Part shown: piece by piece, positions 38,825-47,152 of the stretch
Position numbering within the stretch: the first letter of the stretch is position 1
Layout of the letters: every line of letters begins with the position of its first letter
Assembly (NCBI GenBank): GCA_013297625.1
Contig: JAAFHT010000002.1
Coordinates: 1-51,193 of the forward strand
Reading direction: 5' to 3'
From: Actinomycetota bacterium
Lineage (GTDB): Bacteria; Actinomycetota; Actinomycetes; Actinomycetales; Microbacteriaceae
Length of the DNA stretch: 51,193 nucleotides
Made by a program: the position numbers and the translations under genes
Notes under the pieces: model-generated
Databases searched by the model: none
Told to the model about the DNA's origin: nothing
What the model saw: the letters and a program-made list of their open reading frames with translations, nothing else

Positions 38825-40406
38825 TCACTTCGACAGCGAGACCCCGGCGTCGACGGGCATCGCGCAGCCGAAGCTCGACGCCGTCGGCTGGCTGCGCTTT
38901 GCCTGGCGCCAACTCACGAGCATGCGCACCGCGCTCGTGCTCTTGCTGCTGCTCGCCGTCGCGGCGATTCCGGGCTCGCTCGTTCCGCAGCGCTCGGCCG
39001 ACCCCAATGGCGTCGTGCAGTTTCGCGACAACAACCCCGACCTCTTCGCGGTGCTCGACACGCTGCAGGTCTTCGACACGTACACCTCGGTGTGGTTCTC
39101 GTCGATCTACCTCTTGCTCTTTGTTTCGCTCATCGGCTGCGTCATTCCGCGCACGCGGCACCACTGGCGTGCGATGCGGGCCGCGCCCCCGGCAACCCCC
39201 GCACGATTGAAACGCCTCGTCGGGCACACCGAGCGACAGGTGCCGGTGGATGCTGCAGCCGCCCTCGACACCGGCGAGCGCGTACTGCGTCGCGCGGGTT
39301 ATCGGGTTGCGCGCTACGGTAACTCGCTCAGCGCGGAGCGCGGGTACCTGCGCGAAACCGGCAACCTCGTGTTTCACTTCGCGCTCGTCGGCGTGCTGCT
39401 CACCGTGGGGCTCGCGGGCGGCTTCGGCTACAACGGTCAGCGCGTGATCGTGCAAGACCAGAGCTTCACCAACCAGCTCACGAGCTTTGACTCGTTTAGC
39501 CCCGGCCGATTCTTCGACGAGACGCGGCTCGACCCGTTTTCGATTCGCCTCGACGAGTTCGAGGCCGTCTACGACATCAACACCGAGACGGGCGCGCCCA
39601 TCCCGCTCGACTACACGGCATCCGTCACGGTCGTCGAGAACGGCGTCGAGCGGGCCGAGCAAATCAAGGTCAATGAACCCCTGTCGATTGGCGGCACGAC
39701 GAGCTATCTGCTCGGTAACGGCTTTGCCCCATGGATCACGGTCTACGACCCCGAGGGCACGGCGGTCTTCAGTCAGCCCGTGCCGTTCTTGCCGCAGACG
39801 TCGACGCTCACGAGCCTTGGGGTCGTCAAGGTGCCAGATGGCCTCGACGAACAGCTCGGCATGATCGGCTTCTTCTACCCCACGGCTGCCACCCTCGAAT
39901 CGGGCGCGTTGACCTCGATCTTTCCCGAGCCCGACCTGCCGGTCGTCACCCTCAACGCCTTCACGGGCGACCTGGGCGTCAACGAGGGCGTGCCGCGCAA
40001 TGTCTATTCACTGAACACCGACGACCTCACGCAAATCACGGGGGGCGAGTCAGGCGTCGAGTCACTCGTTCTGCCGCTCGGCGACAAGGTCGACCTGCCG
40101 AACGGTCTCGGCTCGGTCGAGTTCACGAGCCTGCCGCGATTCGTGAGCATCGACGTGCACCACGACCCCACGCAAGAGGGCGTTTTCATCTCGTCAGTGC
40201 TCGCGCTGCTCGGGCTCTTGATCAGCCTCTTCGTGCCGCGTCGTCGCGTGTGGATCTCGGTTGTGCGGTCTGACGACGACGGCGTGACGCTCGAATATGC
40301 GGGCCTTGCCCGAGGCGATGACCCCGGTCTTGAGCGCGCGGTCACCGACGTGGCGGATGCTCACTCAGCGGCGCTCGGCGCACCGACCGAGCCCGCGCGG
40401 GTCTAG
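38802..40406 (+). CDS. resB: Cytochrome c biogenesis protein ResB
   Basis: 534-residue component of the system II cytochrome c synthase. Three N-proximal membrane helices (about residues 42-60, 100-118 and 190-208), a large extracytoplasmic domain (about 215-455) and a C-terminal helix ([13 protein letters not shown]) give the family layout; [23 protein letters not shown] is the family start. Together with CcsB it attaches haem to apocytochromes. The start codon lies inside ccdA. The 3' end shares its stop with the convergent gene through CTAG. Confidence 0.93.
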   Translation: MEPLRPSDHFDSETPASTGIAQPKLDAVGWLRFAWRQLTSMRTALVLLLLLAVAAIPGSLVPQRSADPNGVVQFRDNNPDLFAVLDTLQVFDTYTSVWFSSIYLLLFVSLIGCVIPRTRHHWRAMRAAPPATPARLKRLVGHTERQVPVDAAAALDTGERVLRRAGYRVARYGNSLSAERGYLRETGNLVFHFALVGVLLTVGLAGGFGYNGQRVIVQDQSFTNQLTSFDSFSPGRFFDETRLDPFSIRLDEFEAVYDINTETGAPIPLDYTASVTVVENGVERAEQIKVNEPLSIGGTTSYLLGNGFAPWITVYDPEGTAVFSQPVPFLPQTSTLTSLGVVKVPDGLDEQLGMIGFFYPTAATLESGALTSIFPEPDLPVVTLNAFTGDLGVNEGVPRNVYSLNTDDLTQITGGESGVESLVLPLGDKVDLPNGLGSVEFTSLPRFVSIDVHHDPTQEGVFISSVLALLGLLISLFVPRRRVWISVVRSDDDGVTLEYAGLARGDDPGLERAVTDVADAHSAALGAPTEPARV

Positions 40407-41134
40407 CCGAGCTTCGCCTCGATCTGCGCGCGCAGATCGTCGAACGACGAAATCTGCACGAGCTGACCGTCGATGAAGAAACTCGGCGTGCTCTGCAGGC
40501 CGAGACCGATCGCGTCGGCGCGGTCGAGAGCGACTCGGTCGAGAGTGGCGGGGTCGGCAACCACACGGTCGTACTCGGCGAGGTCAAGTCCGAGCTGGTC
40601 GGCGAGGTCGCGGAAGGTCGCGGCTTGCGAACCGGCGCCGGCACTCCACTGCTGTTGGGTGGCGTAGAGCGCCTCGTACATTTCGACCGTGGCGCCCTGG
40701 GCTGCCGCCGCCTCGAAGGCGAGCGCAGCATCCACCGCATGCGGGTGAATGCTCGTGAGCGGAAAGTTGCGCACGATGATGTCGACACGATCGCCGTACT
40801 CGGCCTTGATCTGAGAGACCGCGACGGCGGCTGATGCACAGGCCGGGCACTGGAAGTCGAGGAACTCGACGAGCGTCACTTCGGGCTCGGCCGGGTTCGT
40901 GAGGGAGTGCGAGTCGGGGCGTTGCACCTGCGCGTCGCCGCTCGGCGTCGGCTCAGGTAGCGCGTCGGTGTTCGGTGACTGCAGCGAGCTCACGAGAATC
41001 GCGGTGATCGCGGCGAGAAACAGCACGACCACACCCACAGCGATGAGCTGCGCGGTGCGCGGCGACATCGCTTTCTTCGGGGGCTTCTTCTTCTTGGGCA
41101 GAGTGGACACGGGCGAAGACGGCGTGCGAGGCAT
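40403..41134 (-). CDS. DsbA-like thioredoxin-fold protein, membrane-anchored
   Basis: 243 residues. A Lys-rich cytosolic start (LPKKKKPPKKA) is followed by a membrane helix (about 28-50), a short linker and an extracytoplasmic DsbA/thioredoxin_4 domain with the active site CPAC in FLDFQCPACASAAV and the cis-proline loop LQSTPSFFIDG. It resembles actinobacterial DsbA-type oxidases that introduce disulfides into secreted proteins. It is convergent with resB with a 4-base overlap. Its position among c-type cytochrome genes fits oxidative folding of apocytochromes or envelope proteins. Confidence 0.9.
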   Translation of the reverse strand: MPRTPSSPVSTLPKKKKPPKKAMSPRTAQLIAVGVVVLFLAAITAILVSSLQSPNTDALPEPTPSGDAQVQRPDSHSLTNPAEPEVTLVEFLDFQCPACASAAVAVSQIKAEYGDRVDIIVRNFPLTSIHPHAVDAALAFEAAAAQGATVEMYEALYATQQQWSAGAGSQAATFRDLADQLGLDLAEYDRVVADPATLDRVALDRADAIGLGLQSTPSFFIDGQLVQISSFDDLRAQIEAKLG

Positions 41135-41226
41135 ACCGCGAGCGTGCCAGTGATTTCTTGGAGCAGGCAGGGCCGAAGGGCCCGAATCGAGCTCGCGGTC
41201 ATTCCTCGCTCTCAGGCGCGCGCGCG

Positions 41227-41232
41227 TAGTCT
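41227..41232 (+). promoter_or_regulatory. -10 box of ccsB, near-leaderless
   Basis: TAGTCT lies 9 nt before the ATG at 41242; AAGGGG is in between, but the expected transcript start leaves only a few leader bases. Confidence 0.5.
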
Positions 41233-41241
41233 GAAGGGGCT

Positions 41242-42219
41242 ATGGAGAATTTCGCCGCGCTCTCACTTGTCGCCATTTACTCGGCCATGGGCGTCTACAC
41301 GCTCTCGTTCATCATGTTCACGCTCGACCTCGCGAAGCGCAGTGCTGCCCGACCCGTGGCGGTCGTGGCCGGGGCAACGGTCAACGAGGCATCCGCATCC
41401 GTCGCCGAATCGTCGAGTGCGAGCGTCGCGACCGCGGTGCGTCCGGTGGTGGATGCTGCGCTCGCGTCGGGCGCCACCCGCTTTCAGCGCATCGCCTTCG
41501 CCCTGGCCGTGCTCGGCTGGCTGCTGCACTTCGGGGGCACGGTGTTGCGCGGTCTCGCGGGCGGGCGTGTGCCGTGGGCCAACATGTTCGAGTTTGGACT
41601 CACCGCCACGGCCATCGGCATGGGCGTCTTTCTCTTCGCGCAGTTCTGGAAAGACCTGAAGTTTCTCGGCGCCTACATCACGGGCTTCACCCTGTTGTCG
41701 CTCGGCATTGTGACGGTCAACTTCTATGTCGATGTGGTTCCGCTGCCGCCGGCACTGCAGTCGGCATGGCTCGTCATTCACGTTTTTGTGGCCTCGCTCG
41801 CGACCGGGTTCTTCGCCCTCGGCGCGGGGCTCTCGATCATGCAGCTGCTGAGCTCTCGGCGTGCCGCGCACAAGACCGAAGGGCTGCGCTTTGTCGACAC
41901 GCTGCCCGGCGCGACGACGCTCGAGTCGCTCGCCTATCGCGTCAACGTCATCGGCTTCGTGTTCTGGACCTTCACACTCATCGCTGGCGCGATCTGGGCC
42001 GAGCGCGCGTGGGGTCGCTACTGGGGCTGGGACACCAAAGAGGTGTGGACCTTCATCATCTGGACGCTCTTCGCGGGCTACATTCACGCCCGCGCGACGC
42101 GCGGTTGGCGCGGCGACCGTTCGGCCTGGTTGGCGATTGTCGGCTTCTCCGCCGTGATCTTCAACTACACGATCGTCAACCTCTTCTTCAAGGGGCTGCA
42201 CTCGTACAGCGGGCTCTAG
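41242..42219 (+). CDS. ccsB: Cytochrome c biogenesis protein CcsB (ResC)
   Basis: 325-residue haem-handling subunit of system II. It has about eight membrane helices, and the WWD-type haem motif is seen as WGRYWGWDTKEVWTFIIWTLFAGYIHAR; conserved histidines are in LLHFGGTVLRG and HVFVASLATGF. It works with ResB upstream. The final codons and the stop are shared with menC in a CTAG overlap. Confidence 0.95.
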   Translation: MENFAALSLVAIYSAMGVYTLSFIMFTLDLAKRSAARPVAVVAGATVNEASASVAESSSASVATAVRPVVDAALASGATRFQRIAFALAVLGWLLHFGGTVLRGLAGGRVPWANMFEFGLTATAIGMGVFLFAQFWKDLKFLGAYITGFTLLSLGIVTVNFYVDVVPLPPALQSAWLVIHVFVASLATGFFALGAGLSIMQLLSSRRAAHKTEGLRFVDTLPGATTLESLAYRVNVIGFVFWTFTLIAGAIWAERAWGRYWGWDTKEVWTFIIWTLFAGYIHARATRGWRGDRSAWLAIVGFSAVIFNYTIVNLFFKGLHSYSGL

Positions 42220-43208
42220 CCCTCACTCAGCAGGGCGTAGTTGCGCGTGAGGCGCTCGCGCCACCAGGCGGTGCGCTCGGGGTCGGCGGCGAGCCTCTGC
42301 AGAGCGTCCGCAGCGACCGGCACGCGGCAGACTGCGATCGTGCCGTCGACGGGTCGCAGCGGCGCTGTTGTGATGTCGTCGGCGAGCAGGGCGGCTGTGC
42401 CAAGCCCGCAGTCGAAGGGCAGGGCGGGCAGGCGAGCGGCGAGTTCGGCGCCCATCGCGAGCCCCACGCTCGTATCGATGGCGCTCGATACGACGGCCGG
42501 TAGCCCCGACTCGGCCACGATCGCGAGCGCGCGATCGATGCCGCCGAGCGGCGCCACCTTGATCACGAGCAGATCGGCTGCCTCGGCGCGCGCGACCGCG
42601 AGCGGGTCGGCCGCCTTGCGCACGCTCTCGTCGGCGGCCACGAGCACGTCGATGCGGTGGATGCGCCGTCGCAACTCAGCGAGCTCGGGCACCGAGGCGC
42701 ACGGCTGCTCGACGTACTCGAGGTCGAACTGCTCGAGCGCGCGCACGGCGTGCTCGGCCTCGTCGACCGTCCAGGCGCCGTTGGCGTCGAGGCGAATCCG
42801 ACCCGCCGGGCCAAGCAGGCGCCGCGTCTCGCGCACGCGGGCGACGTCATCGGCGAGCGTCTGACCCGGCTCGGCGACCTTGATCTTCACGGTGCGACAC
42901 TCGCCAAACAAGCTCAGCACGCCCGCGATCTCGCCGAGCGGCGCGGCCGGCAGCGTCGCATTGACCGGGATGCTCTCTCTGACCTTTGCCGCTGTTGACT
43001 CACGCCAGCCGAAGTCGAGGGCTGCGGCAAGCCACGTGCTCGCTTCCGCGTCGGAGTACTCGACGAAAGGGCTGAACTCGCTCCATCCGGCCGGGCCGTT
43101 GAGCAGCACGGCTTCGCGGTGGCTCACACCGCGGAACCGCGTCACGAGCGGAACGCGCACCACGTGGGCGCGGGCGAGAACGTCGTCGAGCTCGGGCAGA
43201 GCATCCAT
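42216..43208 (-). CDS. menC: o-Succinylbenzoate synthase
   Basis: 330-residue enolase-superfamily enzyme that dehydrates SHCHC to o-succinylbenzoate in menaquinone synthesis. Catalytic and metal residues are visible: the Lys pair in TVKIKVAEPG, Asp in RIRLDANGAW, Glu in YVEQPCAS, Asp in VAADESVRK and Lys in LLVIKVAPLGG. The ATG at 43208 gives the family length; the reading frame continues upstream over menB only as an antisense artefact. Divergent from menB, with 39 bases between the start codons. Confidence 0.93.
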   Translation of the reverse strand: MDALPELDDVLARAHVVRVPLVTRFRGVSHREAVLLNGPAGWSEFSPFVEYSDAEASTWLAAALDFGWRESTAAKVRESIPVNATLPAAPLGEIAGVLSLFGECRTVKIKVAEPGQTLADDVARVRETRRLLGPAGRIRLDANGAWTVDEAEHAVRALEQFDLEYVEQPCASVPELAELRRRIHRIDVLVAADESVRKAADPLAVARAEAADLLVIKVAPLGGIDRALAIVAESGLPAVVSSAIDTSVGLAMGAELAARLPALPFDCGLGTAALLADDITTAPLRPVDGTIAVCRVPVAADALQRLAADPERTAWWRERLTRNYALLSEG

Positions 43209-43214
43209 GCCCAC

Positions 43215-43220
43215 AGTCTG
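43215..43220 (-). promoter_or_regulatory. Putative leaderless -10 box of menC
   Basis: CAGACT on the minus strand lies 6 nt before the menC ATG. The first base deviates from the TAnnnT pattern, but the position is exact. Confidence 0.4.
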
Positions 43221-43235
43221 GCACCGCAGCGCGCG

Positions 43236-43241
43236 TAGGCT
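43236..43241 (+). promoter_or_regulatory. Leaderless -10 box of menB
   Basis: TAGGCT ends 6 nt before the ATG at 43248. Confidence 0.65.
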
Positions 43242-43247
43242 GGCGGC

Positions 43248-44162
43248 ATGGCCGAGCCGTTTGTGTCTGAGACCTTCGATGCCGCACGCTGGGTGGTCGC
43301 GCCCGGGTTCGACGACCTGACCGACCTCACGTATCACCTCGACGTGAGTGGCCGAATTGCGCGCATCGCGTTTGATCGGCCGGAGGTGCGAAACGCGTTT
43401 CGTCCTCACACCGTCGACGAGCTCTACCGGGCGCTCGAAGACGCGCGGCAGAACCCGAAGGTCGGCGTCGTGCTGCTCACGGGCAACGGCCCGAGCGCGA
43501 AAGACGGCGGTTGGGCTTTTTGCTCGGGGGGCGACCAGCGCATTCGCGGGCGTGGCGGGTATCAGTATGCGGAGGGGGAGACGGCCGAGACTGTCGACCC
43601 GGCTCGCGCATCGAGGCTGCACATTCTCGAAGTGCAGCGCCTGATTCGCTTCATGCCCAAGGTCGTCATCGCGGTCGTTCCGGGCTGGGCGGCCGGCGGC
43701 GGGCACTCGCTGCACGTCGTGTGCGACCTCACGATCGCGAGCCGCGAGCACGCGCGCTTCAAGCAGACCGACGCCGATGTTGGCAGCTTCGACGCGGGAT
43801 ACGGCAGCGCCTACCTCGCCAAGCAGGTCGGGCAGAAGGTCGCCCGCGAGATCTTCTTCCTCGCCCGCGAGTACGACGCCGAGCGCGCGTACGGGATGGG
43901 AACGGTCAACGCCGTCGTGCCGCACGCGGAGCTCGAAGCCACGGCCCTCGATTGGGCCGAGACGATCCTCACGAAGAGCCCGACAGCCATTCGCATGCTC
44001 AAGTACGCCATGAACCTCACCGACGACGGGATGGTCGGCCAGCAGCTCTTCGCGGGCGAAGCCACGCGGCTCGCCTATGGCACCGACGAGGCCGTCGAGG
44101 GTCGCGATAGCTTCCTCGAAAAGCGCGCGCCCGACTGGTCGCCCTTCCCCTGGCAGTACTAG
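43248..44162 (+). CDS. menB: 1,4-Dihydroxy-2-naphthoyl-CoA synthase
   Basis: 304-residue crotonase-fold enzyme that closes the naphthoate ring from o-succinylbenzoyl-CoA. Characteristic segments are WAFCSGGDQRIRGRGGYQYA (oxyanion hole and the flexible loop typical of MenB), VAVVPGWAAGGGHSLHVVCDLTIAS, QTDADVGSFDAGYGSAYLA and the C-terminal ending PDWSPFPWQY. The length is normal. It is divergent from menC, so the two are controlled from the same 39-base gap. Confidence 0.96.
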   Translation: MAEPFVSETFDAARWVVAPGFDDLTDLTYHLDVSGRIARIAFDRPEVRNAFRPHTVDELYRALEDARQNPKVGVVLLTGNGPSAKDGGWAFCSGGDQRIRGRGGYQYAEGETAETVDPARASRLHILEVQRLIRFMPKVVIAVVPGWAAGGGHSLHVVCDLTIASREHARFKQTDADVGSFDAGYGSAYLAKQVGQKVAREIFFLAREYDAERAYGMGTVNAVVPHAELEATALDWAETILTKSPTAIRMLKYAMNLTDDGMVGQQLFAGEATRLAYGTDEAVEGRDSFLEKRAPDWSPFPWQY

Positions 44163-44204
44163 GCCCCTGGGAGTACTCAGCGAACGGATGTTCGCGCGCG
44201 CCGC

Positions 44205-44834
44205 TCACGCCTCGAGCCCCACGCCCACGCGGTCGAGCACCCCGGCAATGAGCATCTCGCGCACCTGAGGGTCGGGCACGAAGTCGCGAAGGATCAACGC
44301 GAGCCCGTGGGCGCTCGATTGCGCGAGCATCATGCGGCCCGCCACGCGCACTTCGTCGACCTCACCGGGCGGCTCGAGTTCGAGCACGATGTTGCGCACG
44401 AGGTCGGCGGCGTTGGGGTCGTCGAGTCGATCGGGCGGAGTCGTCATGGGCATCGACACGAGCGAGAAGAGGCGAGGCTCGGCGAGAGCGAAGGCGATGT
44501 ACGACTCGCCGACCTCGCGCAGCCGGTCGATCGCCGGCTTGCCCGCCGCGGTGTCGAGCCGAGCGAACATGTCGCGCGCCATGATCTCGCGGGCGCGTTG
44601 CGCGACGGCCGCGATGAGGTGGTCGCCGCTGGGAAAGTGCCGGTAGACGGCCGCGGCACTCACGCCGCATGCCGCCGCGATGCGGCGCACGGTCACGCCG
44701 TCGAGCCCGTCGGAGCGGGCGAGTTGTTCACCAGCGTCGATCAGCGCCTCGCGCAGCGAGCCGTGGTGGTAGGCCGCACGCCCGGCAGAAGCGCGCCCGC
44801 GTGACGCCGCGCTGGTCTCCCGCCGATCCGACAT
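44205..44834 (-). CDS. TetR/AcrR family transcriptional repressor
   Basis: 209 residues. The N-terminal helix-turn-helix is LDGVTVRRIAAACGVSAAAVYRHFPSGDHLIAAV; the C-terminal ligand domain (TetR_C_33-like) starts near residue 85. I chose the ATG at 44834, which follows a TACACT box by 6 nt; the GTG at 44849 would place the promoter inside the gene. The gene is divergent from a serine hydrolase, and two copies of a 17-base operator-like sequence lie between them, so it very likely represses both itself and that hydrolase. Confidence 0.9.
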   Translation of the reverse strand: MSDRRETSAASRGRASAGRAAYHHGSLREALIDAGEQLARSDGLDGVTVRRIAAACGVSAAAVYRHFPSGDHLIAAVAQRAREIMARDMFARLDTAAGKPAIDRLREVGESYIAFALAEPRLFSLVSMPMTTPPDRLDDPNAADLVRNIVLELEPPGEVDEVRVAGRMMLAQSSAHGLALILRDFVPDPQVREMLIAGVLDRVGVGLEA

Positions 44835-44850
44835 GTTGACAGTGTACACA
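44834..44850. promoter_or_regulatory. TetR-type operator copy 1 overlapping both promoters
   Basis: TGTTGACAGTGTACACA is an imperfect palindrome that ends at the regulator start codon. It contains TACACT, the minus-strand -10 box of the regulator (44846-44841), and TTGACA, the plus-strand -35 element (44836-44841) of the hydrolase; TAGACA at 44860-44865 is the matching -10 box. Confidence 0.65.
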
Positions 44851-44875
44851 TCGATGCGCTAGACATAGCGACAGA

Positions 44876-44892
44876 TGTTAACACCGTAAACA
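44876..44892. promoter_or_regulatory. TetR-type operator copy 2
   Basis: TGTTAACACCGTAAACA matches copy 1 at 13 of 17 positions and keeps the same orientation. It lies 42 bases from copy 1, about four helical turns, just downstream of the predicted hydrolase transcript start. Confidence 0.6.
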
Positions 44893-44935
44893 CGAGCGGG
44901 AGAAACCCGCGACCACCCCCAGGAGAACGAGAACC

Positions 44936-45967
44936 ATGACTACACGTGAGCAGCGCATCCGTCGCCAGATTGAGAAGAGCGTCGCCGACCGTCGCACGGG
45001 CGAGGTGCTGTGGCGCGTCGTGAGCCCCGACGGCAGCCTCGACGTCGTGCACGGCGATCTCGACCGGCCATTTTTCATCGCGAGCGTCAGCAAGCTCTTC
45101 ACCGTCGCGTGCCTCGCGCAATTGCGTGACGAGGGTCGCCTTGACTGGGATGCTCCGATCGCCAGTTACCTGCCCGATCTCGATCTGAGCGGCCTCGCCG
45201 TCGAGAACGGGCGCGACGTCAGCGGCGAGATCACCGTGCGGGAGGTCATGGGCCACACCGCCGGGCTCGCTGACTACTTCGAGGGCAAGCGCCCCGACGG
45301 CCCGACGACGCTCGCGCGCGCGATGCAGAGCGACTTCGGCTGGGGCGAGGCCGAGGTCGTCGAATGGACGCGCGCGATGACCCCCGCGAGCCGCGGCCGC
45401 GGCCTCTACAGCGACACGGGCTTTCAACTGCTCGACGGCGTCGTTGAGCGCCTCGACGGTCGCTCGTTCGCCGAGTCGGTGCGCGCGCGCATCACGGCCC
45501 CCCTCGGTCTCGAGCACACCTACGTCTTCACGACCGAGACGCTCGATCGCTTCGACGAGATGGCGATCATCCGCCACGGCGACGACGACCTCCGGCTGCC
45601 GCTGTTGCTGGCCTCGTGCGGCGGTCAAGGAGCGGTGGTCTCGACGCTGCGCGACGGCGTGACCTTCGTGCAGGCTTTCTTCGACGGCCGGCTGTTCGAC
45701 ACAGGCCTGCTCGATGAGATGCAGACCGACTGGCACCGCATCTTCAACCCGCTCGAATACGGAACGGGCGTCATGCGCTTTCGCCTCCCCGCTGTCTTCA
45801 CGGGCTTCCGTTCCTACGAATTCCGGGGGCACTCCGGGGCGTCGGGTGTGGTCTTCTATCGGGATGCCCGCACGGGCATCATCGTCGTCGGCACGGTCAA
45901 CCAGCTCAAGCAGCGCAGCCTGCCGTACCAGTTGATGGTGCGCACGGTCGCGTTCGCGGCATCCTGA
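44936..45967 (+). CDS. Serine hydrolase, beta-lactamase/penicillin-binding class C family
   Basis: 343 residues. The SxxK motif is S50-V-S-K53 in FFIASVSKLFTVA; the second motif is YSDTGF and the third HSGASG, the serine-hydrolase equivalent of KTG. No signal peptide or membrane helix is visible, so it is cytosolic and may be an esterase or peptidase rather than a penicillin-binding protein. The ribosome binding site AGGAG precedes the ATG. It is controlled by the adjacent TetR protein through two operator copies. Confidence 0.88.
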   Translation: MTTREQRIRRQIEKSVADRRTGEVLWRVVSPDGSLDVVHGDLDRPFFIASVSKLFTVACLAQLRDEGRLDWDAPIASYLPDLDLSGLAVENGRDVSGEITVREVMGHTAGLADYFEGKRPDGPTTLARAMQSDFGWGEAEVVEWTRAMTPASRGRGLYSDTGFQLLDGVVERLDGRSFAESVRARITAPLGLEHTYVFTTETLDRFDEMAIIRHGDDDLRLPLLLASCGGQGAVVSTLRDGVTFVQAFFDGRLFDTGLLDEMQTDWHRIFNPLEYGTGVMRFRLPAVFTGFRSYEFRGHSGASGVVFYRDARTGIIVVGTVNQLKQRSLPYQLMVRTVAFAAS

Positions 45968-45993
45968 CCCACCGCGACTGCAGGCGGGCGGGG

Positions 45994-45999
45994 TAGCGT
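45994..45999 (+). promoter_or_regulatory. Leaderless -10 box of menE
   Basis: TAGCGT ends 6 nt before the GTG at 46006. Confidence 0.6.
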
Positions 46000-46005
46000 A
46001 AGCGC

Positions 46006-47142
46006 GTGACCCGCCCGCTCGCCGTCGTTGACACCGCTGACCCGCTCACCTGTCTCGCCGCTTTGCGCGACTCCCTCGATGGCACGGGCCCGGCGGTGTT
46101 GTTCCGCGGCGGCGGAGTGAACCCCGTGCACACGGCACCGCTCACGGTCGACGAGCGCGTCGCGCTCGTGGTCGAGACGAGCGGCACGACGGGTCGGCCC
46201 AAGCGCGTCGCCCTGAGCGCCGAGGCCGTGCGGGCGAGCGCTGCCGCGAGCGAGAGCACCCTCGGGGGGCCGGGGCAGTGGCTGCTCGCCCTGCCCGTGC
46301 AGTACATCGCGGGAAGCAACGTGCTCGCGCGCTCGCTCTCGGCCGGCAGCACGCCCCTGCCCGTTCCGGCCGGCCGGCTCAGTGCCGCGCGCGTGCTCGA
46401 GGCGGTCGCGGCCATGGATGACCCCGTGAGATACACCGCGCTCGTGCCCGCCCAATTGAGTCGGCTCGTCGACGAGGCTGAGTCCGATGACGCCTTGCGC
46501 CGCGCGCTCGCGGGGTTCTCGCGCATCCTCGTGGGCGGCCAGGCGACGCCCGCACCGCTCATCGAGCGCGCGACTGCGCTCGGCTGGCACCTCACGCGCA
46601 CCTACGGATCGAGCGAGACCTGCGGAGGAGTCGTCTACGACGGCGTGCCCGTGGGTCAGACCGCGGTGCGCATCACCGACGGCCGCGTCGAACTCGGTGG
46701 GCCGACGCTGGCCGAGGGGTACCTTGACGACCCCGAGCGCACGGCATACACGTTCGTCGAGCACGATGGGCAGCGCTGGTACCGCACCGATGACGCGGGC
46801 GAGCTTGTCGATGGCGTACTGCGCGTGACGGGTCGCATCGACGACACGATCGTCACGGGCGGCCTCAAGGTGTGCCTCGGAGATGTCGAGCGCATCGTGC
46901 GCGAGCAGCCGGGCCTCGCCGACGCCGTCGTCGTTGCCGGCCACCACCCCGAGTGGGGCGAAGTGCCCGTCGTGGTCACGACGACTCGGCCCGACCTCGA
47001 GAGCCTGCGCCGGGCAGTCGGTGCCACGATGCGCCCCGAGGCTCGCCCCGATCGCATTCTGACCGTGGATGCTGTGCCTCTCTTGCCCAGCGGAAAACCC
47101 GACCGGCTCACGCTGGCCCGCCGCGCGGCCGCAGGTCACTAA
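46006..47142 (+). CDS. menE: o-Succinylbenzoate--CoA ligase
   Basis: 378-residue acyl-adenylating enzyme that activates o-succinylbenzoate for MenB. The AMP-binding loop is VVETSGTTGRPKRV, the YGSSETCGG motif and YRTDDAGELVDGVLRVTGRIDDTI are visible, and the C-terminal lysine region is LLPSGKPDRLT. It is shorter than typical 450-550-residue members because the N-terminal region is compact, as in many actinobacterial MenE. Its TAA stop at 47140-47142 is the first half of the -10 box of menA. Confidence 0.94.
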   Translation: MTRPLAVVDTADPLTCLAALRDSLDGTGPAVLFRGGGVNPVHTAPLTVDERVALVVETSGTTGRPKRVALSAEAVRASAAASESTLGGPGQWLLALPVQYIAGSNVLARSLSAGSTPLPVPAGRLSAARVLEAVAAMDDPVRYTALVPAQLSRLVDEAESDDALRRALAGFSRILVGGQATPAPLIERATALGWHLTRTYGSSETCGGVVYDGVPVGQTAVRITDGRVELGGPTLAEGYLDDPERTAYTFVEHDGQRWYRTDDAGELVDGVLRVTGRIDDTIVTGGLKVCLGDVERIVREQPGLADAVVVAGHHPEWGEVPVVVTTTRPDLESLRRAVGATMRPEARPDRILTVDAVPLLPSGKPDRLTLARRAAAGH

Positions 47143-47145
47143 ACT
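47140..47145 (+). promoter_or_regulatory. Leaderless -10 box of menA overlapping the menE stop
   Basis: TAAACT begins with the menE stop codon and ends 7 nt before the GTG of menA at 47153. Confidence 0.55.
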
Positions 47146-47152
47146 CACGCTC

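Noticed and set aside
42216-43925. A 569-codon form of menC with a long N-terminal extension
   Set aside because: The extension is antisense to menB and has no family resemblance; the ATG at 43208 gives a normal-length enzyme and clean divergent promoters.
44936-45967. Secreted beta-lactamase or resistance gene
   Set aside because: There is no signal peptide or lipobox, the third motif is HSG rather than KTG, and class C-like folds are common in esterases and peptidases.
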